Assembly: GCA_026018925.1 (NCBI GenBank)
Contig: JAKSZU010000210.1
Location: 62,001 to 126,000 of the forward strand
Origin: Tupaia tana
Taxonomy: Eukaryota; Chordata; Mammalia; Scandentia; Tupaiidae
Direction of reading: 5' to 3'
Length of the DNA: 64,000 nt
A program made the position numbers and the translations under genes. This document shows positions 49,070 to 62,033 of this stretch, piece by piece (the first letter of the stretch is position 1; each line of letters starts with the position of its first letter). A model generated the notes under the pieces. That model saw only the letters and a list, made by a program, of their open reading frames with translations. It had not been told where the DNA came from and ran no database searches.

Positions 49070-52000
49070 TGGTATCCATGTGGAAGCTTCTCAGAGAATG
49101 GCTCAACTCTCCTGCCTGGGAGAAGGGAGCAGAAAGGCTTATTAACAAAACAAAAGATGGAGCTGAGAGCCAGAGAGAAATTCTACCTTTAAAAAAATCG
49201 TAAAAAGGAAAAATTACCAAAAAAAATGAGGAGACAGGAGCAGAGAGAGACAGAGACCTCAGAGACACAGAGACAGGGATAGAAGGCCAGAGGGGCTCCC
49301 TCCCACACTAGCTTTGCTTGCTGGAGGCTGAATTATGAGTAGAAAATCTTCATTTCGCCTGTGCCCTGAAATATCTAGTTCCCAGTATCTATGAGGAAAC
49401 TTCTCAGAGAATGGCTCAACTCTCCTGCCTGGGAGAAAGGAGCAGAAGGGCTTATTAACAAAACAAAAGATGGAGCTGAGAGCCAGAGAGAAATTCTACC
49501 TTTAAAAAAATCATAAAAAGGAAAATTACCAAAAAAAATGAGGAGACAGGAGCAGAGAGAGACAGAGACCTCAGGGACACAGAGACAGGGATAGAAGGCC
49601 AGAGGGGCTCCCTACCACACTAGCTTTGCTTGCTGCAGGCTGAATTATGAGTAGAAAATCTCCATTTCGCCTGTGCCCTGAAATATCTAGTTCCAGTATC
49701 CATGTGGAATCTTCACAGAGAATGGCTCAACTCTCCTGCCTGGGAGAATGGAGCAGAAGGGCTTATTAACAAACCAAAAGATGGAGCTGAGAGCCAGAGA
49801 GAAATTGTACTTTTAAAAAAATCGTAAAAAGGAAAAATTAACAAAAAAAATGAGGAGACAGGAGCAGAGAGAGACAGAGAACTCAGAGACACAGAGACAG
49901 GGATAGAAGGCCTGAGGGGCTCCCTACCACACTAGCTTTGCTTGTTAGAGGCTGAATTATGAGTAGAACATCTTCATTTCGCCTGTGCCCTGAAATATCT
50001 AGTTCCCAGTATCCATGTGGAATCTTCTCAGAGAATGGCTCAACTCTCCTGCCTGGGAGAAAGGAGCAGAAGGGCTTATTAACAAAACAAAAGATGGAGC
50101 TGAGAGCCAGAGAGAAATTCTACCTTTAAAAAAATCGTAAAAAGGAAAAATTACCAAAAAAAATGAGGAGACAGGAGCAGAGAGAGACAGAGACCTCAGA
50201 GACACAGAGACAGGGATAGAAGGCCAGAGGGGCTCCCTACCACAGTAGTTTTGCTTGCTAGAGGCTGAATTATGAGTAGAAATTCTTCATTTCGCGTGTG
50301 CCCTGAAATATCTAGTTCCCAGTATCCATGTGAAATCTTCTCAGAGAATGGCTCAATGCTCCTGCCTGGGAGAATGGAGCAGAAAGGCTTATTAAGAAAA
50401 CAAAAGATGGAGCTGAGAGCCAGAGAGAAATTCTACCTTTAAAAAAATCGTAAAAAGGAAAAATTACCAAAAAAAAGAGGAGACAGGAGCAGAGAGAGAC
50501 AGAGGCCTCAGAGACACAGAGACAGGGATAGAAGGCCAGAGGGGCTCCCTACCACACTAGCTTTGCTTGCTGGAGGCTGAATTATGAGTAGAAAATCTTC
50601 ATTTCGCCTGTGCCCTGAAATATCTAGTTCCCAGTATCCATGTGGAATCTTCTCAGAGAATGGCTCAACTCTCCTGCCTGGGAGAAAGGAGCAGAAGGGC
50701 TTATTAACAAAACAAAAGATGGAGCTGAGAGCCAGAGTGAAATTCTATCTTTAAAAAAATCGTAAAAAGGAAAAATTACCAAAAAAAATTAGGGGACAGG
50801 AGCAGAGACAGACAGAGACCTCAGAGACACAGAGACAGGTTAGAAGGCCATAGGGGCTCCCTACCACACTAGCTTTGCTTCCTGGAGGCTGAATTATGAG
50901 TAGAAAATCTTCATTTCGCCTGTGCACAGGAATATCTAGTTCCCAGTATCCATGTGGAATCTTCTCAGAGAATGGCTCAACTCTCCTGCCTGGGAGAAAG
51001 GAGCAGAAGCGATTATTAACAAAACAAAAGATGGAGCTGAGAGGCAGAGAGAAATTCTACCTTTAAAAAAATCGTAAAAAGGAAAAATTACAAAAAAAAA
51101 AATGAGGAGACAGGAGCAGAGAGAGACAGAGACCTCAGAGACACAGAGACAGGGATAGAAGGCCAGAGGGGCTCCCTACCACACTAGCTTTGCTTGCTGG
51201 AGGCTGAATTATGAGTAGAAAATCTTCATTTCGCCTGTGCCCTGAAATATCTAGTTCCCATTATCCATGTGGAATCTTCTCAGAGAATGGCTCAACTCTC
51301 CTGCCTGGGAGAAAGGAGCAGAAGGGCTTATTAACAAAACAAAAGATGGAGCTGAGAGCCAGAGCGAAATTCTATCTTTAAAAAAATCGTAAAAAGGAAA
51401 AATTACCAAAAAATTGAGGAGACAGGAGCAGAGAGAGACAGAGACCTCAGAGACACAGAGACAGGGATAGAAGGCCAGAAGGGCTCCATACCACACTAGT
51501 TTTGCTTGCTGGAGGCTGAATTATGAGTAGAAAATCTTCATTTCGCCTGTGCCCTGAAATATCTAGTTCCCAGTATCCATGTGGAATTTTCTCAGAGAAT
51601 GGCTCAACTCTCCTGCCTGGGAGAAAGGTGCAGAAGGGCTTATTAACAAAACAGAAGATGGAGCAGAGGGCCAGAGAGAAATTCTACATTTAAAAAAATC
51701 GTAAGAAGGAAAAATTACCAAAAAAAATGAGGAGTCAGGAGCAGAGAGAGATAGAGACCTCAGAGACTCAGAGACAGGGATAGAAGGCCAGAGGGGCTCC
51801 CTACCACACTAGCTTTGCTTGCTGCAGGCTGAATTATGAGTAGAAAATCTTCATTTCGCCTGGGCCCTGAAATATCTAGTTCCCAGTATCCATGTGGAAT
51901 CTTCACAGAGAATGGCTCAACTCGCCTGCCTGGGAGAATGGAGCAGAAGGGCTCATTAACAAACCAAAAGATGGAGCTGAGTGCCAGAGAGAAATTCTAC

Positions 52001-52856
52001 CTTTAAAAAAAATCGTAAAAAGGAAAAATTAACAAAAAAAATGAGGAGACAGGAGCAGAGAGAGACAGAGAACTCAGAGACAAAGAGACAGGGATAGAAG
52101 GCATGAGGGGCTCCCTACCACACTAGCTTTGCTTGCTAGAGGCTGAATTATGAGTAGAACATCTTCATTTCGCCTGTGCCCTGAAATATCTAGTTCCTGG
52201 TATCCATGTGGAAGCTTCTCAGAGAATGGCTCAACTCTCCTGCCTGGGAGAAGGGAGCAGAAGTGATTATTAACAAAACAAAAGATGGAGCTGAGAGCCA
52301 GAGAGAAATTCTACCTTTAAAAAAATCGTAAGAAGGAAAAATTACCAAAAAAATATGAGGAGACAGGAGCAGAGAGAGACAGAGACCCCAGAGACACAGA
52401 GACAGGGATAGAAGGCCAGAGGGGCTCCCTACCACACTAGCTTTGCTTGCTGGAGGCTGAATTATGAGTAGAAAATCTTCATTTCGCCTGTGCCCTGAAA
52501 TATCTAGTTCCCAGTATCCATGTGGAACCTTCTCAGACAATGGCTCAACTCTCCTGCCTGGGAGAAAGGAGCAGAAGGGCTTATTAACAAAACAAAAGAT
52601 GGAGCTGAGAGCCAGAGAGAAATTCTACCTTTAAAGAAATCGTAAAAAGGAAAAATTACCAAAAAAAATGAGGAGACAGGAGCAGAGAGAGCCAGAGACC
52701 TCAGAGACACAGAGACAGGGATAGAATGCCAGAGGGGCTCCCTACCACACTAGCTTTGCTTCCTGGAGGCTGAATTATGAGTAGAAAATCTTCATTTCGC
52801 CTGTGCCCTGAAATATCTAGTTCCCATTATCCATGTGGAATCTTCTCAGAGAATGG
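49070..52856 (+). repeat. Right flank block, copy of 435-4,224
   Basis: The same ordered series of about 12 monomer subtypes as the left flank, at an offset of about 48,632-48,635 bp. Equivalent sites include 427/49,062, 1,364/49,999 and 3,871/52,504. Differences are sparse, for example CACAGTAGTTTTG (50,242) versus CACACTAGTTTTG, and AGTGATTATT (52,262) versus AGTGCTTATT. The match ends near 52,857; the last part overlaps the start of the 11-monomer unit. Confidence 0.85.
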
Positions 52857-55800
52857 CTCAACTCTCCTGCCTGGGAGAAAGGAGCAGAAGGGCTTATTAA
52901 CAAAACAAAAGATGGAGCTGAGAGCCAGAGTGAAATTCTATCTTTAAAAAAATCGTAAAAAGGAAAAATTACCAAAAAAAATGAGGGGACAGGAGCAGAG
53001 AGAGACAGAGACCTCAGAGACACAGAGACAGGGTAGAAGGCCATAGGGGCTCCCTACCACACTAGCTTTGCTTCCTGGAGGCTGAATTATGAGTAGAAAA
53101 TCTTCATTTCGCCTGTGCACAGGAATATCTAGTTCCCAGTATCCATGTGGAATCTTCTCAGAGAATGGCTCCACTCTCCTGCCTGGGAGAAAGGAGCAGA
53201 AGCGATTATTAACAAAACAAAAGATGGAGCTGAGAGGCAGAGAGAAATTCTACCTTTAAAAGAATTGTAAAAATGAAAAATTACCGAAAAAATTGAAGAG
53301 ACAGGAGCAGAGAGAGACAGAGAACTCAGAGACTCAGCGACAGGGATAGAAGGCCAGAGGGGCTCCCTACCACACTAGCTTTGCTTGCTGGAGGCTGAAT
53401 TATGAGTAGAAAATCTTCATTTCTCCTGTGCCCTGAAATATCTAGTTCCCAGTGTCCATGTGAAAACTTCTCAGAGAATGGCTCAACTCTCCTGCCTGGG
53501 AGAAAGGAGCAGAAGGGCTTATTAACAAAACAGAAGATGGAGCAGAGGGCCAGAGAGAAATTCTACATTTATAAAAATCGCAAAAAGGAATAATTACCAA
53601 AAAAATTGAGGAGTCAGGAGCAGAGAGAGACAGAGACCTCAGAGACTCAGAGACAGTGATAGAAGGCCAGAGGGGCTCCCTACCACACTAGCTTTGCTTG
53701 CTGGAGGCTGAATTATGAGTAGAAAATCTTCATTTCGCCTGTACCCTGAAATATATAGCTCCCAGTATCCATGTGGAACCTTCTCAGAGAATGGCAAAAC
53801 TCTCTTGCCTGGGAGAAAGGAGCAGAAGGGCATATTAACCAAACAAAAGATGGAGCTGAGAGACAGAGAGAAATTCTACCTTTAAAAAAATCGAATAAAG
53901 AAAAATTACCAAAAAAACTTGAGGAGACAGGAGCAGAGAGAGACAGAGACCTCAGAGACACAGAGACAGGGATAGAAGGCCAGAGGGGCTCCCTACCACA
54001 CTAGCTTTGCTTGCTGGAGTCTGAATTATGAGTAGAAAATCTTCATTTCGCCTGTGCCCTGAATTATCTAGTTCCCAGTATCCATGTGGAATCTTCTCAG
54101 AGAATGGCTCAACTCTCCTGCCTGGGAGAAAGGAGCAGAAGGGCTTATTAACAAAACAAAAGATGGAGCTGAGAGCCAGAGAGAAATTCTACCTTTAAAA
54201 AAATCATAAAAAGGAAAAATTCCCAAAAAAAAAGAGGAGACAAGAGCAGAGAGAGACAGAGACCTCAGAGACACAGAGACAGGGATAGAAGGCCAGAGGG
54301 GCTCCCTCCCACACTAGCTTTGCTTGCTGGAGGCTGAATTATGAGTAGAAAATCTTCATTTCGCCTGTGCCCTGAAATATCTAGTCCCAGTATCCATGTG
54401 GAATTTTCTCAGAGAATGGCTCAACTCTCCTGCCTGGGAGAAAGGAGCAGAAGGGCTTATTAACAAAACAGAAGATGTAGCAGAGGGCCAGAGAGAAATT
54501 CTACATTTACAAAAATCGTAAAAACAAAAATTACCAAAAAAAATGAGGAGTCAGGAGCAGAGAGATACAGAGAACTCAGAGACACAGAGACAGGGATAGA
54601 AGGCCAGAGGGGCTCCCTACCACACTAGCTTTGCTTGCTGGAGGCTGAATTATGAGTAGAAAATCTCCATTTCGCCTGTATCCTGAAATATCTAATTCAC
54701 AGTATCCATGTGGAATCTTCTCAGAGAATGGCTCATCTCTCCTGCCTGGGAGAAAGGAGCAGAAGGGCTTATTAACAAAACAAAAGATGGAGCTGAGGGC
54801 CAGAGAGAAATTCTAACTTTAAAAAAATCGTAAAAAGGAAAAATTACCAAAAAAAAAATGAGGAGACAGGAGCAGAGAGAGACAGAGACCTCAGAGACAC
54901 AGAGACAGGGATAGAAGGCCAGAGGTGCTCCCTACCACACTAGCTTTGCTTGCTGGAGGCTGAATTATGAGGAGAAAACCTTCATTTCGCCTGTGCCCTG
55001 AAATAACTAGTTCCCAGTATCCATGTGGAATCTTCTCAGAGAATGGCTCAACTCTCCTGCCTGGGAGAAAGGAGCAGAAGGGCTTATTAACAAAACAAAA
55101 GATGGAGCTGAGAGCCAGAGAGAAATTCTACCTTTAAAAAAATCGTAAAAAGGAAAAATTACCAAAAAAAAAATGAGGAGACAGGACCAGAGAGAGACAG
55201 AGAACTCAGAGACACAGAGACAGGGATAGTAGGACAGAGGGGCTCCCTACCACACTAGCTTTGCTTGCTAGAGTCTGAATTATGAGTAGAAAATCTTCAT
55301 TTCGCCTGTGCCCTGAAATATCTAGTTCCCAGTGTCCATATGGAATCTTCTCAGAGAATGGCTCAACTCTCCTGCCTGGGAGAAAGGAGCAGAAGGGCTT
55401 ATTAACAAAACAAAAGATGGAGCTGAGAGCCAGAGGGAAATTCTACCTTTAAAATAATCGTAAAAATGGAAAACTACCAAATAAAATGAGGAGACAGGAG
55501 CAGAGAGAGACAGAGACCTCAGAGACACAGAGACAGGGATAGAAGGCCAGAGGGGCTGCCTACCACACTAGCTTTGCTTGCTGGAGGCTGAATTATGAGT
55601 AGAAAATCTTCATTTCGCCTGGGCCCTGAAATATCTTGTTCCCAGTATCCCTGTGGAATCTTCACAGAGAATGGCTCAACTCTCCTGCCTGGGAGAATGG
55701 AGCAGAAGGGCTTATTAACAAACCAAAAGATGGAGCTGAGAGCCAGAGAGAAATTGTATCTTTAAAAAAATCGTAAAAAGGAAAAATTAACATAAAAAAT

Positions 55801-55983
55801 GAGGAGACAGGAGCAGAGAGAGACAGAGAACTCAGAGACACAGAGACAGTGATAGAAGGCCTGAGGGGCTCCCTACCACACTAGCTTTGCTTGCTGGAGG
55901 CTGAATTATGAATAGAACATCTTCATTTCGCCTGTGACCTGAAATATCTAGTTCCCAGTATCCATGTGGAATCTTCTCAGAGA
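52540..55983 (+). repeat. 11-monomer HOR unit, full copy (3,444 bp)
   Basis: Equivalent sites in this unit and the next lie 3,444 bp apart: 52,817/56,261, 53,402/56,846, 53,713/57,157 and 54,068/57,512. Subtype marks include GGGTAGAAGGCCATAGG (53,030), GTGCACAGG with GGCTCCACTC (53,116-53,175), AATTGAAGAG with CTCAGCGACAGG (53,290-53,345), GGCATATTAACC (53,829), GGAGTCTGAATT (54,016) and ATCTAGTCCCAG (54,380). Three monomers at about 54,640-55,580 are present only in this copy. Confidence 0.85.
54640..55580 (+). repeat. Three monomers absent from the neighbouring copy
   Basis: These about 940 bp carry CTCCATTT/TATCCTG/TCTAATTCAC (54,666-54,702), GAGGAGAAAACC/ATAACTAG (54,969-55,010) and TAGGACAGAGG/GTGTCCATATGG (55,230-55,340). 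In the next copy the sequence goes straight from the ATCTAGTCCCAG monomer to the GGGCCCTGAAATATCTTG monomer at about 58,120. The offset drops from 3,444 to about 2,502 bp, a difference of exactly three monomers. Confidence 0.8.
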
Positions 55984-58485
55984 ATGGCTCAACTCTCCTG
56001 CCTGGGAGAAAGGAGCAGAAGGGCTTATTAACAAAACAAAAGATGGAGCTGAGAGCCAGAGAGAAATTCTACCTTTAAAGAAATCGTAAAAAGGAAAAAT
56101 TACCAAAAAAAATGAGGAGACAGGAGCAGAGAGAGCCAGAGACCTCAGAGACACAGAGACAGGGATAGAATGCCAGAGGGGCTCCCTACCACACTAGCTT
56201 TGCTTGCTGGAGGCTGAATTATGAGTAGAAAATCTTCATTTCGCCTGTGCCCTGAAATATCTAGTTCCCATTATCCATGTGGAATCTTCTCAGAGAATGG
56301 CTCAACTCTCCTGCCTGGGAGAAAGGAGCAGAAGGGCTTATTAACAAAACAAAAGATGGAGCTGAGAGCCAGAGTGAAATTCTATCTTTAAAAAAATCGT
56401 AAAAAGGAAAAATTACCAAAAAAAATGAGGGGACAGGAGCAGAGAGAGACAGAGACCTCAGAGACACAGAGACAGGGTAGAAGGCCATAGGGGCTCCCTA
56501 CCACACTAGCTTTGCTTCCTGGAGGCTGAATTATGAGTAGAAAATCTTCATTTCGCCTGTGCACAGGAATATCTAGTTCCCAGTATCCATGTGGAATCTT
56601 CTCAGAGAATGGCTCCACTCTCCTGCCTGGGAGAAAGGAGCAGAAGCGATTATTAACAAAACAAAAGATGGAGCTGAGAGGCAGAGAGAAATTCTACCTT
56701 TAAAAGAATTGTAAAAATGAAAAATTACCGAAAAAATTGAAGAGACAGGAGCAGAGAGAGACAGAGAACTCAGAGACTCAGCGACAGGGATAGAAGGCCA
56801 GAGGGGCTCCCTACCACACTAGCTTTGCTTGCTGGAGGCTGAATTATGAGTAGAAAATCTTCATTTCTCCTGTGCCCTGAAATATCTAGTTCCCAGTGTC
56901 CATGTGAAAACTTCTCAGAGAATGGCTCAACTCTCCTGCCTGGGAGAAAGGAGCAGAAGGGCTTATTAACAAAACAGAAGATGGAGCAGAGGGCCAGAGA
57001 GAAATTCTACATTTATAAAAATCGCAAAAAGGAATAATTACCAAAAAAATTGAGGAGTCAGGAGCAGAGAGAGACAGAGACCTCAGAGACTCAGAGACAG
57101 TGATAGAAGGCCAGAGGGGCTCCCTACCACACTAGCTTTGCTTGCTGGAGGCTGAATTATGAGTAGAAAATCTTCATTTCGCCTGTACCCTGAAATATAT
57201 AGCTCCCAGTATCCATGTGGAACCTTCTCAGAGAATGGCAAAACTCTCTTGCCTGGGAGAAAGGAGCAGAAGGGCATATTAACCAAACAAAAGATGGAGC
57301 TGAGAGACAGAGAGAAATTCTACCTTTAAAAAAATCGAAAAAAGAAAAATTACCAAAAAAACTTGAGGAGACAGGAGCAGAGAGAGACAGAGACCTCAGA
57401 GACACAGAGACAGGGATAGAAGGCCAGAGGGGCTCCCTACCACACTAGCTTTGCTTGCTGGAGTCTGAATTATGAGTAGAAAATCTTCATTTCGCCTGTG
57501 CCCTGAATTATCTAGTTCCCAGTATCCATGTGGAATCTTCTCAGAGAATGGCTCAACTCTCCTGCCTGGGAGAAAGGAGCAGAAGGGCTTATTAACAAAA
57601 CAAAAGATGGAGCTGAGAGCCAGAGAGAAATTCTACCTTTAAAAAAATCGTAAAAAGGAAAAATTCCCAAAAAAAAAGAGGAGACAAGAGCAGAGAGAGA
57701 CAGAGACCTCAGAGACACAGAGACAGGGATAGAAGGCCAGAGGGGCTCCCTCCCACACTAGCTTTGCTTGCTGGAGGCTGAATTATGAGTAGAAAATCTT
57801 CATTTCGCCTGTGCCCTGAAATATCTAGTCCCAGTATCCATGTGGAATTTTCTCAGAGAATGGCTCAACTCTCCTGCCTGGGAGAAAGGAGCAGAAGGGC
57901 TTATTAACAAAACAGAAGATGTAGCAGAGGGCCAGAGAGAAATTCTACATTTACAAAAATCGTAAAAACAAAAATTACCAAAAAAAATGAGGAGTCAGGA
58001 GCAGAGAGATACAGAGAACTCAGAGACACAGAGACAGGGATAGAAGGCCAGAGGGGCTCCCTACCACACTAGCTTTGCTTGCTGGAGGCTGAATTATGAG
58101 TAGAAAATCTTCTTTTCGCCTGGGCCCTGAAATATCTTGTTCCCAGTATCCCTGTGGAATCTTCACAGAGAATGGCTCAACTCTCCTGCCTGGGAGAATG
58201 GAGCAGAAGGGCTTATTAACAAACCAAAAGATGGAGCTGAGAGCCAGAGAGAAATTGTATCTTTAAAAAAATCGTAAAAAGGAAAAATTAACATAAAAAA
58301 TGAGGAGACAAGAGCAGAGAGAGACAGAGAACTCAGAGACACAGAGACAGGGATAGAAGGCCTGAGGGGCTCCCTACCACACTAGCTTTGCTTGCTGGAG
58401 GCTGAATTATGAATAGAACATCTTCATTTCGCCTGTGACCTGAAATATCTAGTTCCCAGTATCCATGTGGAATCTTCTCAGAGAA
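55984..58485 (+). repeat. 11-monomer HOR unit, copy shortened to 8 monomers
   Basis: It matches 52,540-54,63x closely and then 55,6xx-55,98x, skipping three monomers. The junction monomer (about 58,075-58,130) reads TTCTTTTCGCCTGGGCCC and carries a private TTCATT-to-TTCTTT change. Differences from the full copy elsewhere are few, such as AATCGAAAAAAG (57,334) versus AATCGAATAAAG (53,891). Confidence 0.8.
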
Positions 58486-61400
58486 TGGCTCAACTCTCCT
58501 GCCTGGGAGAAAGGAGCAGAAGGGCTTATTAACAAAACAAAAGATGGAGCTGAGAGCCAGAGAGAAATTCTACCTTTAAAAAAATCGTAAAAAGGAAAAA
58601 TTACAAAAAAAAAATTGAGGAGACAGGAGCAGAGAGAGACAGAGACCTCAGAGACACAGAGACAGGGATAGAAGGCCAGAGGGGCTCCCGACCACACTAG
58701 CTTTGCTTGCTGGAGGCTGAATAATTAGTAGAAAATCTTCATTTCGCCTGTGCCCTGAAATATCTAGTTCCCAGTATGCATGTGGAATCTTCTCAGAGAA
58801 TGGCTCAACTCTCCTGCCTGGGAGAAAGGAGCAGAAGGGCTTATTAACAAAACAAAAGATGGAGCTGAGAGCCAGAGAGAAATTCTACCTTTAAAAAAAT
58901 CGTAAAAAGGAAAAATTAACAAAAAAAATGAGGAGACAGGAACAGAGAGAGACAGAGACCTCAGAGACACAGAGACAGGGATAGAAGGCCAGAGGGGCTC
59001 CCTACCACACTAGCTTTGCTTGCTGGAGGCTGAAGTATGAGTAGAAAATCTTCATTTCGCCTGTGCCCTGAAATATCTAGTTCCCTGTATCCGTGTGGAA
59101 TCTTCTCAGAGAATGGCACAACTCTCCTGCCTGGGAGAAAGGAGCAGAAGGGCTTATTAACAAAACAAAAGATGGAGCTGAGAGCCAGAGAGAAATTCTA
59201 CCTTTAAAAAAATCATAAAAACGAAAAATTACCAAAAAATGAGGAGACAGGAGCAGATAGATACAGAGACCTCAGAGACACAGAGACAGGGATAGAAGGC
59301 CAGAGGGGCTCCCTACCACACTAGCTTTGCCTGCTGGAGGCTGAATTATGAGTAGAAAATCTTCATTTCGCCTGTGCACAGAAATATCTAGTTCCCAGGA
59401 TCCATGTGGAATCTTCTCAGAGAATGGCTCAACTCTCCTGCCTGGGAGAAAGGAGCAGAAGCGATTATTAACAAAACAAAAGATGGAGCTGAGAGCCAGA
59501 GAGAAATTCTACCTTTAAAAAAATCGTAAAAAGGAAAAATTACCAAAATAAATGAGGAGACAGGAGCAGAGAGAGACAGAGACCTCAGAGACACAGAGAC
59601 AGGGATAGAAGGGCAGAGGGGTTCCCTACCACACTAGTTTTGCTTGCTAGAGGCTGAATTATGAGTAGAAATTCTTCATTTCGCCTGTGCCCTGAAATAT
59701 CTAGTTCCCAGTATCCATGTGAAATCTTCTCAGAGAATGGCTCAACGCTCCTGCCTGGGAGAAAGGAGCAGAAGGGCTTATTAACAAAACAAAAGATGGA
59801 GCTGAGAGCCAGAGAGAAATTCTACCTTTAAAATATTCGTAAAAAGGAAAAATTAACATAAAAAATGAGGAGACAGGAGCAGAGAGAGACAGAGAACTCA
59901 GAGACACAGAGAGAGTGATAGAAGGCCTGAGGGGCTCCCTACCACACTAGCTTTGCTTGCTGGAGGCTGAATTATGAGTAGAAAATCTTCATTTCGCCTG
60001 TGCCCTGAAATATCTAGTTCCAACTATCCATGTGGAATCTTCTCAGAGAATGGCAAAACTCTCCTGCCTGGAAGAAAGGAGCAGAAGGGCTTATTAACAA
60101 AACAAAAGATGGAGCTGAGAGCCAGAGAGAAATTCTACCTTTAAAAAAATCGTAAAAAGGAAAAATTAACATAAAAAATGAGGAGACAGGAGCAGAGAGA
60201 GACAGAGAACTCAGAGACACAGAAGAGTGATAGAAGGCCTGAGGGGCTCCCTACCACACTAGCTTTGCTTGCTGGAGGCTGAATTATGAATAGAACAACT
60301 TCATTTCGCCTGTGACCTGAAATATCTAGTTCCCAGTATCCATGTGGAATCTTCTCAGAGAATGGCTCAACTCTCCTGCCTGGGAGAAAGGAGCAGAAGG
60401 GCTTATTAACAAAACAAAAGATGGAGCTGAGAGCCAGAGAGTAATTCTACCTTTAAAAAAATCGTAAAAAGGAAAAATTACCAAAAAAAATTGAGGAGAC
60501 AGGAGCAGAGAGAGACAGAGAACTCAGAGACACAGAGACAGGGAGAGAAGGCCAGAGGGGCTCCCTACCACACTAGCTTTGCTTGCTGGAGGCTGAATAA
60601 TTAGTAGAAAATCTTCATTTCGCCTGTGCCCTGAAATATCTAGTTCCCAGTATCCATGTGGAATCTTCTCAGAGAATGGCTCAACTCTCCTGCCTGGGAG
60701 AAAGGAGCAGAAGGGCTTATTAACAAAACAAAAGATGGAGCTGAGAGCCAGAGAGAAATTCTATCTTTAAAAAAATCGTAAAAAGGAAAAATTAACAAAA
60801 AAACATGAGGAGACAGGAGCAGAGAGATACAGAGAACTCAGACACAGAGACAGGGATAGAAGGCCAGAGGGGCTCCCTACCACACTAGCTTTGCTTGCTG
60901 GAGGCTGAATTATGAGTAGAAAATCTCCATTTCGCCTGTGCCCTGAAATATCCAGTTCCCAGTATACCTGTGGAATCTTCTCAGAGAATGGCTCAACTCT
61001 CCTGCCTGGGAGAAAGGACCAGAAGGGCTTATTAACAAAACAAAAGATGGAGCTGAGAGCCAGAGAGAAATTCTACCTTTAAGAAAATCGTAAAAAGGAA
61101 AAATTACCAAAAAAATGAGGAGACAGGAGCAGAGAGAGACAGAGACCTCAGAGACACAGAGACAGGGATAGAAGGCCAGAGGGGCTCCCTACCACACTAG
61201 CTTTGCTTGCTGGAGGCTGAATTATGAGTAGAAAATCTTCATTTCGCCTGTGCCCTGAAATATCTAGTTCCCTGTATCCGTGTGGAATCTTCTCAGAGAA
61301 TGGCACAACTCTCCTGCCTGGGAGAAAGGAGCAGAAGCGATTATTAACAAAACAAAAGATGGAGCTGAGAGCCAGAGAGAAATTCTACCTTTAAAAAAAT

Positions 61401-62033
61401 CGTAAAAACGAAAAATTACCAAAAAAAATGAGGAGACAGGAGCAGATAGATACAGAGACCTCAGAGACACAGAGACAGGGTAGAAGGCCAGAGGTTCTCC
61501 CTACCACACTATCTTTGCCTGCTGGAGGCTGAATTATGAGTAGAAAATCTTCATTTCGCCTGTGCACAGAAATATCTAGTTCCCAGGATCCATGTGGAAT
61601 CTTCTCAGAGAATGGCTCAACTCTCCTGCCTGGGAGAAAGGAGCAGAAGCGATTATTAACAAAACAAAAGATGGAGCTGAGAGCCAGAGAGAAATTCTAC
61701 CTTTAAAAAAATCGTAAAAAGGAAAAATTACCAAAATAAATGAGGAGACAGGAGCAGAGAGAGACAGAGACCTCAGAGACACAGAGACAGGGATAGAAGG
61801 GCAGAGGGGCTCCCTACCACACTAGTTTTGCTTGCTAGAGGCTGAATTATGAGGAGAAAATCTTCATTTCGCCTGTGCCCTGAAATATCTAGTTCCCAGT
61901 ATCCATGTGAAAACTTCTCAGAGAATGGCTCAACGCTCCTGCCTGGGAGAAAGGAGCAGAAGGGCTTATTAACAAAACAAAAGATGGAGCTGAGAGCCAG
62001 AGAGAAATTCTACCTTTAAAAAATTCGTAAAAA
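58486..62033 (+). repeat. Diverse monomer block with a 7-monomer (2,188-bp) duplication
   Basis: About 11 monomers with more private differences than the core. Two segments, about 59,085-59,845 and 61,272-62,033, match at an offset of 2,187-2,188 bp. They share CCCTGTATCCGTGTGG, GGCACAACTC, GTGCACAGAAATATC and CCCAGGATCC with AAGCGATT. Other marks are GAATAATTAGTAG (58,720 and 60,597) and AATTAACATAAAAAATG (59,851 and 60,165). Small deletions occur at ACAGAAGAGTG (60,222) and CTCAGACACAG (60,838). Confidence 0.7.
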
